From Cymbidium sinense (taxonomy: Eukaryota > Streptophyta > Magnoliopsida > Asparagales > Orchidaceae): a stretch of DNA of 64,000 bases. Location of the stretch: contig CM038221.1 of the NCBI GenBank assembly GCA_021442155.1, positions 49,072,860 to 49,136,859 on the forward strand, read 5' to 3'. Positions 36,378 through 48,836 of the stretch are shown piece by piece. The notes beneath the pieces were generated by a model, which made no database searches, had not been told where the DNA came from, and saw nothing but the letters and a program-made list of their open reading frames with translations. The position numbers and the translations under genes are program-made. Every line of letters begins with the position of its first letter. Positions within the stretch are counted from its first letter, which is position 1.

Positions 36378-37202
36378 TGTTGCGTGCTAGAAATCGGATG
36401 CTAGAGAGTAAGAGTTTATGTCTTAGCCTTGTCGATAATCGAGCACACACAGATATTTAAAGAGTAGAGGGGAGCTAATTTTTACGGAAAACCTCAAAAG
36501 AGGAAAACCACGGCCCGCCCAAGAAAATGTTCCACTATGGATATGTTGCAAAGTACAAATTCTTCCCAATGTGGGATTACAAGATGGTGTATGAGGTAGG
36601 AACAATAACTATGTAACAATGATTAGGTTGTACTTCGATGGAGATGGTAACTCGATGCGGTAATTCAGGGTGGTCGATGGCCTCTTTTCTTCCTTGCTTG
36701 GTTTCTTTCTCTTCTTCTTTACTTGTTTCACTCCTCTTCTTCACTTTTCTTCTTGGTGCGGGTGGTGATGGTCGCTCTTTTCTTCCTTGCTTGGTTTCTT
36801 TCTTCTTCTTTACTTGTTTCAGCCTCCTCTTCTTCTTCACTTTTTCTTCTCCCTCATGTGAGGATAGAGTTCTATTTATAGATGGGAGGAGGGACGCTGT
36901 AATTTATGCAAAGTCCTGCCACTCCTCTTGATGACGGCTTAGAATGGTTCCTTCGATCATTTGATGTATTTTGAGCATTTGGATGCCCAAATGAAGTCAA
37001 TTATAAGATCTTAGGCTCGTTAGATCCGCTCGTCGAGACGCTTCGATTTGACTATAAACACTCTATATTTAAGAGCTATTTTGGGATGTAATTGATATCC
37101 CAAAGATTCCAAGGATATTTCAAGTGCTTAATCTCGATCTTGACTCAAAATCGCCGCTTTTGATATTAAGATTCTGACTTTGATATTTTGAGCACCATAT
37201 CG
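36378..37202 (-). repeat. 3' LTR, Tat copy 2
   Basis: 825 bp, starts (plus) tgttgcgtgctagaaatcgg and ends agcaccatatcg, followed by the polypurine tract (minus AAAAAATAGGGGCAAG). Minus-strand TATA at 36872-36880. Contains two tandem copies of a cttccttgcttggtttcttt-type block (36690 and 36783). Confidence 0.9.
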
Positions 37203-37374
37203 CTTGCCCCTATTTTTTGGATGAGATTGTCTTAATCATCCAAAAATATAGGCCAACCCATGACCAATATATTTCAAATATTCATATAAATCCAAGATTA
37301 CGATTATGGAAGCAAATCTACGCTCTTTGGCATGAGATCGAGGTTATGAATTTATTTGGATGCTCACTAAGTTT

Positions 37375-37930
37375 TCGAGCATTTTTTGGGGTCCGTAGTA
37401 CCCGCAGCATTTATCGGCACCAGGGCTGACGCCCCGGGCGCAAAGCGCCGACGTGGCTATGCCAGCAGGGTCAGAATACGGGGTCGCCCATGTGGCCGCA
37501 GCAATGGTCGCTGAACGCGCCGGGTCGCCTCGGGCCGCTGAACGGCACCGGCCGGGCGGTCGATCCGGTCGCTTCGGGCAAGCCGCTGCTGACGCTGGCC
37601 ACGCTGTCCGGTCGGTCTGGTCGTGGCGATGGCGTCGCGGCTGACGGTTCGGTCGCTACATGACGGTCTGGTCAGCAGACAGTTCGGGTCGCTGATGCGG
37701 TCTGATTCGCCGCTGACGGGTTGCGCTGACGGTCGGTCGAACTGATGGGCCCCGCCGGATGGGTAGCGTCTGGCTGGCTCAGCTTGGCTACAGGTCTATA
37801 GCCCATGGCTGCTGCCACAGCCAGGATGCTACCACGGGCCATGGCTCCTCGCCTACCTGGCTGACCGGAGTTTTAAGGAATTTAATGCGCTTTTGAGGGT
37901 TTTACCCTTTTACCCCTTGTGAGGGGCTAT
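37375..37930 (+). other. GC-rich block upstream of the antisense unit, copy 2
   Basis: Strongly CpG-rich stretch (cggtcggtctggtcg-type low-complexity) between the 3' LTR and the antisense-unit TATA box. Copy 1 has a matching block of similar composition at 19840-20330. The small plus-strand frame 37453-37644 is composition-driven. Confidence 0.6.
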
Positions 37931-37935
37931 AAATA
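37928..37935 (+). promoter_or_regulatory. TATA box of the antisense unit, Tat copy 2
   Basis: tataaata inside gaggggctataaatacccct, followed about 50 bp later by tcgagtgaaagtcc and then the repeat leader. Good TATA context, plus strand, opposite to pol. Confidence 0.65.
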
Positions 37936-38039
37936 CCCCTAAGGTGAGGGAGAAAGGCACACCTTTCCCTCTCCTTTCTTCGAGTGAAAGTCCTTTGGTG
38001 GCGATCGAGAGGCGATCAAGACCTACGACCGACAAGGCG

Positions 38040-38615
38040 TTCTCCCCCGAAAGGGGTGTAACTAACCTAGTCGGACCGACCGGGTTGAAGGCGATCAAGA
38101 CCAGTGCTCAAAGGCTCCGCCCCAAAGGTGTAAACTAACCTACGGACCAACGATTGGAGGCGATCAAGACCGAATAGACCAAGGCTCCGCTCGGGGGTGT
38201 AAACTAACCGGACCGACCGGATTGAAAGGATCAAGACCCGAGTCATCAAGGCTCCGCTCCCCGAAAGGTGTAAACTAACCTAATCGGACCGACCGGATTG
38301 AGGCGATCAAGAATATACAAGGCTCCGCCCCGAAGTGTAAACTAACCTACCACGACGGATTGCGGCGATCAAGACCGGTCATACCGAAGGCTCCGCTTTC
38401 CGGGTGTAAACTAACCTAGTCGGACCGACCGATTGAGAGGCGATCAAGACCCGAATATACAAGGCTCCGCCCCCCCAAAGGGGTGTAAACTAACCTAGTC
38501 GGACCGACCGGATTGGAATTATCAAGACCAGTAGTCATACAAGGCTCCGCTTTCTCCAAAAGGGGTATAAACTCAGTCGGACCGACCGGGGTTGAGGCGA
38601 TCAAGACCCGTAGGG
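38040..38615 (+). repeat. Tandem repeats in the antisense-unit leader, copy 2
   Basis: About eight units of 65-80 bp. Each holds tcggaccgaccggattg, aggcgatcaagacc, caaggctccgc, a variable c/a/g run and ggtgtaaactaacctag. Units differ mainly by short gaps. The minus-strand frames over it (e.g. 38249-38067, 38664-38416) only read the repeat. Confidence 0.9.
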
Positions 38616-38931
38616 TGCTTGATGCATGATTCCATGGCACGATTGTCAAGATGGCGAGAAACAATAATCGGAGCCGCCACTTGCATGAGTCGAAAGTTTA
38701 GGAGGTAGTTCTCATACTCCTATTGGGAGGAATAGTGTCTCGCCTTTCCTCTCCTTTTTTTTTTTTTTTTTTTTCTCATGCATGCACGCCTTTTTTTGTT
38801 GATCGAGACTAAAAATTCTAGCTAAAGTCCATGAGTCAAAAGAGGGATGTCCAAGCAAGGGGTGAGTGAGCTTTTACAAAACTCTTGATTTTGATGTTTC
38901 TCCCTTCCTCTACTTATTCATAATATATTTG

Positions 38932-40485
38932 CATGAGCGATGGTCTGAAGAGGCCTAATATTACTACCGCAGATGATAGATCGTCCTTATTACATCGACA
39001 TTTAATAGCCAGAAAAAAATTTCATTTTCCCAATGATTTAGTGGCTATACGCCAAGAGGTTTGATCGAGCCCGCTCGCCCACCACGGATACTTTAATCGC
39101 TTCGAGATGATTTTACGTCTCGGATTGATTTCCTCTAGCTCGAAATGATTGAGATCTTCAAGACATGTGGTGTGGCTCTATCACGCTTTTCATTTCGGCT
39201 TTAGTGGTCATCGTCTTACGTTTTTTCAGAGCGTGCTATTTTGAATATTCAATACTTATGTCAATGTGTAGATTTACAGGCTTCTTATCGAGCCATTGGA
39301 TAGTTCTGGCACGATCCCTCCAAGAATTGGTCTAGTGGATTCTTTTGTGAAGAATGAGTGGGGCCTGAGAGAGATGGGGAAGGTTGAATGACCTCCCCAT
39401 CCGCTTTCAATATCGAGAGCCAGATTCTAGCAACCCTTAATATTCTCGATGTAGAGAGCTTGCGGCATGAGTTGCATTATATTGGAAAATATAATAGAAG
39501 ATAGGATGTTCAAGGTTGGATTTTCCAGCAGAAGATCTCATGCTCTTCCATTGAAGAGGTCGAGCAAAGGTGTTGAGAAGTCTCCTCATGTTCATAAGGT
39601 TCTTTCCGTGAGTCCGCCGCAGATCACTGGTAGCAATGTTCCATCTTTAAAAATAGAGACGCGTCGAATGGCTACGCCGGATATTTACTGAGATAATGTT
39701 CCCTTGGCATCCGAGAGTTTACGCTTTGACTCATGATGGGGAGTTCACTCTAAGCCACAAATTCTAAGAGATATTAAATCACATATGTAATCGACGCCAA
39801 CGCATGAATTGTTATTTTTCTATTCTTCCTTCTTTATGTAATATTGGTACGAATTTTTTTTTTTTTTTTTTTTTTTAGGTAACCCATCATTGGAATGATG
39901 GCTCATTTGGGTGTTGCCTTAGATGAATGGAATACGAATTTGTAAAGATAAAATATCTGAGGCAGTATGAGGCGAATGCTAAAGTTAAAGAGGTGGCGAC
40001 CTTGGAGGATCACTGACCGAGTGAACGAAATGGCGAATATGTCGACTTTTTTCTCTCAAGTGTCGAGGCGAACGCCGATGAGTGATTGAGGCGAGAGCGA
40101 GACTGCCGTAAGGAGAAGAAAATCGACACTCAGAGATAAGAAAGTATTACAAGATCGTCTTCAAAAGGAGCATAGAATGTCGGCGGAGGCAAGTGAGATC
40201 TCCTTGAAGGCGAGAAGACTTCAAGAATTGCTTATCGTGGCCTTATCAAGACTCGCTCGAGAGAATCATATCTCTTTGATATTGAAGTGAAGGACTTGGA
40301 ACGGTGTTTAGAGGAGGTTTCATTCGAGGGTTCCCGAAAGGAACTGCGGGTACATCGCAAGAGCCGAGCTAAGATAGAGGGTATATCCCCGCCAAGACCA
40401 AGATCCTTCACATTCGGAAGATGAAGGAGTGGTGTGGGCTCCGTGAGCTTCTCCCAGTGAGAATGAGGATGTTGATATTATGTAG
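38932..40485 (+). pseudogene. Antisense ORF (aORF) of Tat copy 2
   Basis: Start Met near 38932 (MSDGLKRPNITTADDRSSLL), then KFHFPNDLVAI (39025), KNEWGPE-like text (39350), KVGFSS and RSHALPLKRSSKG (39500-39560). An intron like that of copy 1 runs from about 39810 to 39878 with a t-run and tttttag acceptor, leading to MAHLGVALDEWNT (39900-39930). It ends with NEDVDIM and TAG at 40483-40485. Frameshifts are numerous. Same gene as 21062-22770 in copy 1, including the intron position and acidic end, so the structure predates both insertions. Confidence 0.75.
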
Positions 40486-40664
40486 TATCGCTTGTCATTT
40501 GTTCTATGCAATATCATTAACGTATCGAACTTAATTTCTTCTTATATCATCATATTGATGTCAATAATATCCGATATATCCTCACTTTTCTGTTTGCCCA
40601 TTCTGGGGTAATTGGTCAATATTATTTGACATTGCTAATATGGATGAATTGGATCCACTGAGGA

Positions 40665-40900
40665 TTTTCGACCTATCCAAGGTTGTTCGTCCGAGTGTTA
40701 CCGGCGACGCTAACCCGCATGGAAGAGATCGTGAGAAGTCCACCAAGGACTTTTGACCTTCCTAGGTTATTTGTCGAATTTTTCGCCAATTTAACCCGTA
40801 TGGAAGAGATCGTGGAAGTCCAAGGACTTTTGACCTTTCCTAGGTTGTTTGTCGTAATTTTTGCTTAATGACATTAACTGACGGAAGAGGTCAAGTCCCC
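40665..40900. repeat. Tandem repeats between convergent aORF and pol, copy 2
   Basis: Two to three units of about 90 bp with tatggaagagatcgtg, gtccaccaaggacttttgacc and cctaggttgtttgtcg. Same place and related sequence to 22970-23280 in copy 1. Confidence 0.75.
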
Positions 40901-41199
40901 TGGGATTGATCATATCATTGAGATATAACATGAATTGTGTATTTCAAGTGGGAGGAAAAGCTACCAATCTTGTTAGAACGAGCTTGCAAATTCACTAGTT
41001 CAATGATATAATCATATGAGGCGTATAAACTTCAAGAGAAAATGACAACAACCGCACAACAAAGGACAAGAACAACAATAAGTCTTGACCCCACCGTGGG
41101 GTCATTATACAAGGGTGAAATGACAAACGAGATAAAAGTCACAATAATCGCAGTGAGAGTTACGATAATATTCAAGATTCTTAGTATTCCAAGTTCGAG

Positions 41200-44100
41200 G
41201 TAGAGTTTTTCCTTCTGGTCCTCGAGCTTGAACGCGTTCTGGCTTGACCATAGCTATAACCACATACGGCCATCCCAGAGGTGAGAGTTTATTGCGTTGA
41301 GGGCCTTTTCCTGCACCTCAAGACTTCGCAGACCAAGTCACCGACATGAGAGGTTTTACTCTTCTGTTGAAGTGGCGAGCCACCCGTTGGTGATATGAAG
41401 GAGTCCGAAGTAGGGCCATATCACGAGTTTCAGGGAGTAGATCTAGGTGATGCCGGAGTTTTTCTTCATTATTATCATGATCAAAATTGGACTCTTGGAC
41501 TTGGAACCCGATATCCAGGTATGATAGCTTCGTCAAAACACAAATTATATGGCTCACTTTGCGTGATGTAGCGGTAAGCCCAAAGAACATTCGAAGTTCA
41601 TCGACCCATTGCCCCGCCTTCTCAAGACGCGCTTTTAGTCCTTTGAGTATGGTCCCATTGGTAACTTCGGTTGCCCATTGGTTTGAGGATATGCTACCGA
41701 TGCGCATAGCTGAATGTGAAGATCTTTGCAAAAGGACGTAAAGACTTTTCCAAGAATTGAGTTCCATTGTCGGTGATGATCTTTGCGAAGGCAATCGACA
41801 TATTATATTTTCCGCAAATTGTTTAGCATTTGCCTCGTGATTTTAAGTGGTTCGCCCACCCATTTGGTGAAGTAGTCGACGGCTAGAATGATGAACTTTC
41901 GTTGCCCGATGCGATTGGGAAAGGTCCCATGATATCAATCCCCACCGAGCAAAGGGCCACTGGGCTTTGAATGGATGAGAGTTAGATGGCATGTGAGGGA
42001 GGTTAATGCAATTGACAACTTGCACATTTTTTGTGAACCCATGCCTTGTTTCATTGTAGGCCAATAAAACCCTTGTCTCATGATTTTAAAGGCCAATGCT
42101 CTTCCTCCAAGGTGTTCTCCACATATTCTAAGTGGACCTCTTTTAACGAATCACGGCGAAAGGCATTTGAGATATGGACGGAGAAAGCTCGCTTGTATAA
42201 TTCTCCTCCAATAAAGAAAGTTTGAAGCTTGTCTTGAGACGAAGCGGAAGTTGGATCTTCGTGAAGGGTTCCTCCTTGTAAAAAGATAGGATCGGGTTTA
42301 TCCATGAATATTCTTTTTCCTCATCAATAGTTTGAATTTCCCATGACCCTTGGATGCTAGGATAATGTATTTCTTCAACATGCTTTCTCTTAAATAGATC
42401 TCCAGTGGTAGAAGTAGCAAGCTTAGCAAGAGCGTCAGCCCGAGTATTCTTCTCTCGTAGTATGTGGATGATTTGATATGTTTTGAAATGAGTAAGAAGG
42501 GATTTTACCAAGTGAAGATATTGTGCCAGTTGAGGATTGTGAGTATTAAAATCTCCTCCAACTTGGGAGGCGACAAGTTGGGAGTCAGTATGAATTACTA
42601 AGTTTTGAGCTTCACAATCATGAAGTCTCAATCCCGATGAGAGCTTCATATTCACCATATTATTAGCAGGGAATTTTAAGCAAGTCCATACTCTAGGTAT
42701 GGGAAATAAGTAAGATTCCACACCAAGATTTCCTCAAGCTCCATCGACATAGAGGGTCCATGGGAGATGAAAGCAAGTAGCAGAATAGCTCCTCTAGAGT
42801 TGGGTTGGTGCATTCCACTATAAAGTCCAAGTATTTGAGACTTTATGTCGAGGTAGAAAATTTATATCAAATTCTCCCCTCTGAGACCATTTGATTAATC
42901 TTCCGATGCTCGGTTTCTGTAGATGGCTCTTAATGGTAAATCGCTGCAAACGCCATGGTGTGAGCTTGAAAGTATGGACGCAATTTTCGCTAAAAACTAA
43001 TGCCGAGCCATCTGTCGCAAGTGGATAATGACTTTCTATATCGAGAGAATTTTACCGACATAATAAATTGGTTGTTGTCCCATCTTCCTCTCGCACTAAA
43101 ACCGAGCTTATTTGGAAGAAACCGCAAGATACAAGTATAACGCTCCTTGATAGGTTTGGATAGGGTGGAGATGCTAGATATTCTTTAGTTGTTCAAAAGC
43201 ACACCGGCATTCATCGGTCCATTGAAAATTATTATTTTAGCTCCCTTCAATATTTTTTAAAGAATGCAAGTATTTATGTGAGCGGCAGGGATAATGCTGC
43301 AATTCGACCATTCACGTTGGACTTCTTTGATATTCTTTGAGGGATCATATCAGAGCTTTGATTTTCTCGGTTGGCCTCTATCCCACGGTGAGTTACCATA
43401 AATCCAAGAAATTTTCCGACGTAACCCCAAAAGCACATTTAGTCGGATTAAGTCGTATGTTATAGCGTCGAAGAAGATCAAAACATGTTTCCAAATCAAA
43501 TATGTTGTGACTTTTCTAAGCTTTTACTAACATGTCATCCACACACCTCCATTGTGGCCTAGTCTTTAAAACCTTATTCATAAAGCGTTGATAGGTAGCA
43601 CCAAAGATTTTCAATCCAATGGCATGACTTGGTAGCAAGATAAACCTTTATATGTTTGAAATGCGTAGCCTCTTCATCTCGGGTTCATCTTTATTTGATT
43701 GTAACTGAATAAGCATCCAAAATTTGATGTCCTGACGCATATCCACCTTGATCGATTCGAGGAGGAAAACTATCCTTTGGGCGTGCCTTATTAAGATGTA
43801 ATCAATACACATTCTCCATGCTCCACTTGTTTTCTTAACCATGACAACATTTGCACCATGTTGGATAATGTACTTCGAATGAATCGCTATGAGCTTGTTG
43901 ACTTCTTGTTCAATAGCGAAGACGATCGCAAACTTCGCTTTTGGATGATTGGTTTGAACGTTGGATTAATCTTGGGAGTGCGTGATTACATTGTCAACCG
44001 GCATGTCCGCGACCCCAAGCAAATACGTCTTGATTTCTCAAGCAAGAAATTTATATATTCTTCCTTTGTTCTTCCGAGTAAGATCCCACTTGCAATCGCT

Positions 44101-44743
44101 CGTAATGGTTGGTCATCCGATAATGCTATTGAGAGTAAATCTTCTACAGAGAAGCTTTTTGAGGTACTTCTTCATCTCGAAAATTAAAGTCTTCAATGCT
44201 GAAGGTGATGGAAGGGCGTGGTTGAGCTTGTCGAGGTAACATGATTGCGCTGGTTTTCCACAAACCACCCCAACTCCACCGGGGTAGAATTTTATCTTCG
44301 ATGAGGCATCAAGTGATAAGACCAAAATTGATTGGAGGGGCCTCCAAGATTGCATTATATGCAATCGACTTGACCACCATGAATTGAATTAAGTGAGTCA
44401 CTTGTCGAGAAATTCTCAGGGTAACAGAAGGGTAATTGTCCCTTACGCATCGGGTGATTATCAAACCCATATAATGGTCCGAATGGTTGGAGCTTTTCCC
44501 CTACCCCATATATTAAGAAATGTTGAGTAAAATAAGACATCATGTAACTCCCATTGTCGATCAAAATTCTTTAACATTATAACAAGGATCACCGATCCTC
44601 GAATGACAGTGGATCTTGATGAGAACATGGACCCCTTCTAAGTCAGTCATTGAAAGTGATGGAATGATCAATGAGACTTCTTTAACTCCGGTTCGGGCGT
44701 GAACGAGAATTTGGTTAGTAGTATCGGTCCTCCGCGCTTTCAA
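41200..44743 (-). pseudogene. pol polyprotein (PR-RT-RNH-aRNH-INT), Tat copy 2
   Basis: Minus-strand order as in copy 1. Protease remains around 44580-44520 (IDNGSYMMSYFTQHFL, the catalytic Asp kept). Reverse transcriptase: MVKKTSGAWRMCIDY (43842-43800) and a [13 protein letters not shown] stretch near 43440. Extra RNase H: HDCEAQNLVIHTDSQLVASQ and ILREKNTRADALAKLATS (42620-42410), the latter with the catalytic Asp region. Integrase: PFARWGLISWDL (about 41960-41925), KARLEKAGQWVDEL (41640-41600) and RDMALLRTPSYHQRVARHF (41435-41380). Frames break every few hundred bases, mainly by short deletions against copy 1. Confidence 0.85.
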
Positions 44744-44764
44744 TTTTCTCCAATTATTTGATGA

Positions 44765-46140
44765 CTATTTGGTTGTTTTGTGATGATTCTGGTTGCCTTT
44801 CAAACGGAGGTGTGTTTGTTTGAGGTTCGATTCTTCACAAATCGTAGTATCCTTGTTGAATGAGTCTCGATTTCTTCTTGAGTTGTATGCATGCTTGAGT
44901 ATGCCCATACTTCGATGAAAGTGGCAATATTGCTCCCGATTTCCGAATTTGGTTTCAATGGATGCGCCACTTGATGCTTTCTTCATTGCGTCAATCGATG
45001 TTAACACGAGATGTGTTCGCGTGTATGTTTTTCCTCGAGGTTCACGTTGTTGATATGAGGGACGGAGGAGATCACGACACTTGTCGCTTCTTTTGATGGG
45101 GTCGCCCGCACTTGCTTTTTGCCTCAGATTGTTCAAATTGTTTGCGATGGCATTAATAGCTTCATCACGGAGATTTGTGCTTCTACGATGAACTAAATCG
45201 ATAATGAGGATTGTCCCGCATTAATGAATAGAAAGGCCCGACGAGTCCTCGAAAACTCCTCTTAATAATTCCCTACTGTATTTGGCGAGCCTCTAAGAGA
45301 ACCTCGGAAGTATTCTTTGAGTGATTCACCCTCATTCTCGTCACGGAAAGATGGGAGGAATCTTTAATGATTCTCGATTTGCAATAAACTGCTCCACAAA
45401 GATCTTAGCGAAGTTGCTAAAGGTATGGATGGATCCCCTGGAAGAGAGTAGAACCGCGCGAGCTTGCCCTTGAGGGTAATAGGAAAACTTGACAAAGCAA
45501 GGTGTCGAGCTCGCTGGATATGCATGATAGTCTGTAAATGGTCGATATGTTCATGTGGGTGCCCCATCATAGGAATCAATGCTCTAAGCTTGAAACCTAC
45601 GGAATGGATGTTGAAGAATGGCTCCACAAAGGTGAGGACTCCACATAACCGCGGTGTGGGTGAAGATAATTTCTGCTTGAAGATGAAATTCATCTCGCAT
45701 TAAGCATCGCGACTTCATCGCGAATGTCATGACGGGATTAAGTGATGCATGTGTGAAGCTATCAACAACGCTGGATTAGTAAGGCTGAGCCGCGATGGAT
45801 GAGTAGAACTAGCGGTCAGGAGATCGCTATGGTTTCTCGCGAGGAACTCTAACGTCGGAAGATTAGCATTTTGACCCGCAACGACCGATCTTGGGGTTCA
45901 TTTGTTTGAAGGCCGTTGTAGTCCTGCAAAAGTCGGATCATCTTATTTTGGGACTCTCCATTCGACGCACACGATCCTCCAAAGAGATTCTGCCCGCCTT
46001 CAACGGTCATGCCTATCGAGGGATTGAGGCAAAACTTGATGTTCTTGGTTCAGGACGGTTTGAGAGTGACGGAGTTGAGCGGAGGCCCGCTGGGGGAGTG
46101 TTGCCTATTGGCCATGACGTGGATATTCACTAAGTATGAT
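44765..46140 (-). pseudogene. gag region, Tat copy 2
   Basis: Minus-strand frames 45693-45364 and 45136-44765 hold a Retrotrans_gag-like part: GHPHEHIDHLQTIMHIQRAR, LALSSFPITLKGKLARFYSL and ATSLRSLWSSLL, matching the P-x-E-H-I ... F-P-x-T-L-K-G-x-A-x-x-W/F pattern of Ty3/gypsy gag. Broken by frameshifts. Confidence 0.75.
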
Positions 46141-46149
46141 TGAAGGGTT

Positions 46150-46172
46150 TTGTTCCCACGACGGGCCCAAAC
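46150..46172 (-). other. Primer-binding site, Tat copy 2
   Basis: Minus strand, directly after the LTR end ...ATAGCA: GTTTGGGCCCGTCGTGGGAA, close to the TTGGCGCCGTCGTGGGAA-like PBS of Tat elements. Confidence 0.75.
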
Positions 46173-46963
46173 TGCTATGCGTTAGAAATCCATGCGGTAG
46201 AGTAAGAGTTTATGTCTTAGCCTTGTCGATAATCGAGCACACACACGATATTTAAAGAGCGATAGGGGAGCTCGAATTTTTTACGTGGAAAACCTAAAAG
46301 AGGAAAACCACCGCCCAAGAAAAAAAATTCCACTATGGATATGCAAAGTACAAATTCTTCCCAATGTGGGATTACAAGATGGTGTATGAGGTAGAACAAT
46401 AACTATGTAACAATGATTAGGTTTGTAGTGATGGAGAGCAGAACTGACGCTTTAATCTCTGCGTATGCTCACTCTTTCTTCCTGCTTGGTTTTCTCTTCT
46501 TCTTTACTTGTTTTCTTCTTCTTCTTCACTTTTTCTTCTTCTTGCGTGGTCCTCTTTCTTCCTCGCTTGGTTTCTTTCTTCTTCTTTACTTGTTTCAGCT
46601 CCTCTTCTTCTTCACTTTTTTCTTCTCCTGTGAGGATAGAGTTCATTTATAGATGGGAGGAGGGGCGCTGTAATTTATGCAAAGTCCGCTACCCTCTTGA
46701 TCGGACGGCTTAGAATGGTTCCTTGATCATTTGATGTATTTTGAGCATTTGGATGCCCAAATGAAGTCGAATTATAAGATCTTAGGCTCGTTAGATCTCG
46801 AGACGCCGATTTGACTATAAACACTCTATATTTAAGAGCTATTTTGGGATGTAATTGATATCCCAAAGATTCCAAGATATTTGCTTAATCTCGACTCTTT
46901 CAAATCGCCGCTTTTGATATTAAGATTCGGACTTTGATTAGCGGTATTTTGAGCACCATATCA
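46173..46963 (-). repeat. 5' LTR, Tat copy 2
   Basis: 791 bp, starts (plus) tgctatgcgttagaaatcc and ends gagcaccatatca. Long runs are identical to the 3' LTR, such as the 45 bp before 46380. Confidence 0.9.
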
Positions 46964-46968
46964 TTACT

Positions 46969-48407
46969 ATATGATCTACATTAGTGTTTTTCTTCTTGAG
47001 TGCTAGTATTATTATTTTGAGTTAAAATAAAAAAGAAAATAGGGAACAATTTTTATTTATGTTGTAAATATTAATATTCTTGTAATATGTGAGATAGTTG
47101 AGGCATTATCATTCATCACTCTGCACAATCATGAATATAAAATTGTTAAGCAATTCTACATAAATTTGTATATTTTCTTCGTAATATTGAATCACTTCTC
47201 TATTATTTTATAATTTATCATATTTATATTCCAAGCTAAAACACATTTTTTTCTTAGCAAAAAAAGTGTTCCTTAGGAGTGATGATATTTGTAGTAAGAT
47301 TTTCATTTTTTTTATTATTTATTATTATTATTATTATTATATTTTTTCTGTTGAGAAAACCACGTACAATACTGCAATTTAGTCAACATTGTATTGTACC
47401 TTAAAACATCTGATATATTTATTAGTCATCAAATTAATGTCAATAGGATCAATAACTTAGAATTAAGGTATGAGCTGATTAGGTGTGTTAGCCTAAGGAA
47501 AGTATTATATGATCATGACTAAATTATAAAAGTGTTTGGTATCAAAACCATTGTCCTTTAATAATAAAAATAATTTAGATAAAGTTAAAATGTTTTTCAT
47601 AAAAATGATAAATAATTTTATAGTCAATTTATATATAAAAGAATTTATATAATCCACATCTTTTTAGAAACATTAAGCTCATATTCCTCTGCTGTCAGTT
47701 TATATTGTAAATCATAAGTTCTACATTTTAACAAAATCATTCTCAATTTTTCAAAATATTATATTTGTACCGCTACAATAACCAAATAAATCCAAATAAA
47801 TAAAAAAATTTGTTCTATTTGTTTATGTATGAGGACCAATGAAGTTGATAGAGAATTATATACACCTTCGCTTGTAAGATTATTAATTATTCCACGTAAG
47901 CTCAATCTCAACTTTAGTGCTTATTTATTTGGGGAGTAAGCTTTATAAAAAAAATATAACAATTTAATCCAAATTAATATTTTTTGCATGAATTATTAAG
48001 AGTTTAGAATAATGCACTAATGCAAGGGTGTCTATAAAAATCAAGAATTTAAAACTCACGTAAAATTCACATAGAATTAATTATAAAAAGAATTTCATAT
48101 TTTTATGATAGCAAATGACCTCTAGTTTCATAAATAAAATCATTTTTGGTTTTGTCAAATTTAAAATAATCTTATTTCCTTCAAATTTATAGACATAAAT
48201 ATTAAAATATAAATATTTAGTGATATTCAAATCATTTAGGTTGCCCCAGTTGTATATGAGCAACATCGATGTGAAGGATATCAAATTAGATACGATCATA
48301 AGTAGGTGAAAAGCTTTACGATGAGCCATAAAGCAATTGAAATGTTAGTTTTTTTTCACATAAATTTATCTTGGTTGTGATGTGGCTCAAAGATAAGCTT
48401 CATCCAT
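46969..48407. other. AT-rich spacer, nothing recognised
   Basis: No gene on either strand. A tta repeat lies at about 47322-47341. The minus frame 48329-48081 has no recognisable domain. Confidence 0.55.
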
Positions 48408-48416
48408 TTAACATCG

Positions 48417-48655
48417 GGCTTAATTTTTAAAATAAATTTTTTTATAATATTAATTATGTGAAAACATAAAAAAAATTTAAAATAAAAATAGCATTGTAGA
48501 AGTAGCCAATCGTCATGACTGGGGATTGTAATAAATAATAATAAAAAAAATACGTAGGAGCCTCTCTCTCTCTCTCTCTCTCTCGTGTTTAAAATCACGA
48601 AAAATATATATATATACGTCTCTCTCTCTCTCTGTATTCTTAAAATCATTATATA

Positions 48656-48730
<75 letters not shown>

Positions 48731-48792
48731 ATTAGTTATTTAAGTTATATAAATAATTTAAAAAATATTTAAAATATATAAATAAATAATTA

Positions 48793-48836
<44 letters not shown>

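Larger units (their letters stand above)
36378..46963 (-). mobile_element. Tat-lineage Ty3/gypsy retrotransposon, copy 2
   Basis: LTRs at 36378-37202 and 46173-46963, with exact 5-bp target duplication ttact at 36373-36377 and 46964-46968. Same family and layout as copy 1: gag-pol minus strand, antisense unit plus strand between pol and the 3' LTR. LTR substitutions are few, so the insertion looks younger than copy 1, yet short indels are very frequent throughout. It sits directly beside the 5' end of the LINE. Confidence 0.93.

Noticed and set aside
38040..38615. CRISPR-like array
   Set aside because: Repeats are long, degenerate and contiguous rather than short identical repeats with unique spacers, and the setting is a plant retrotransposon.
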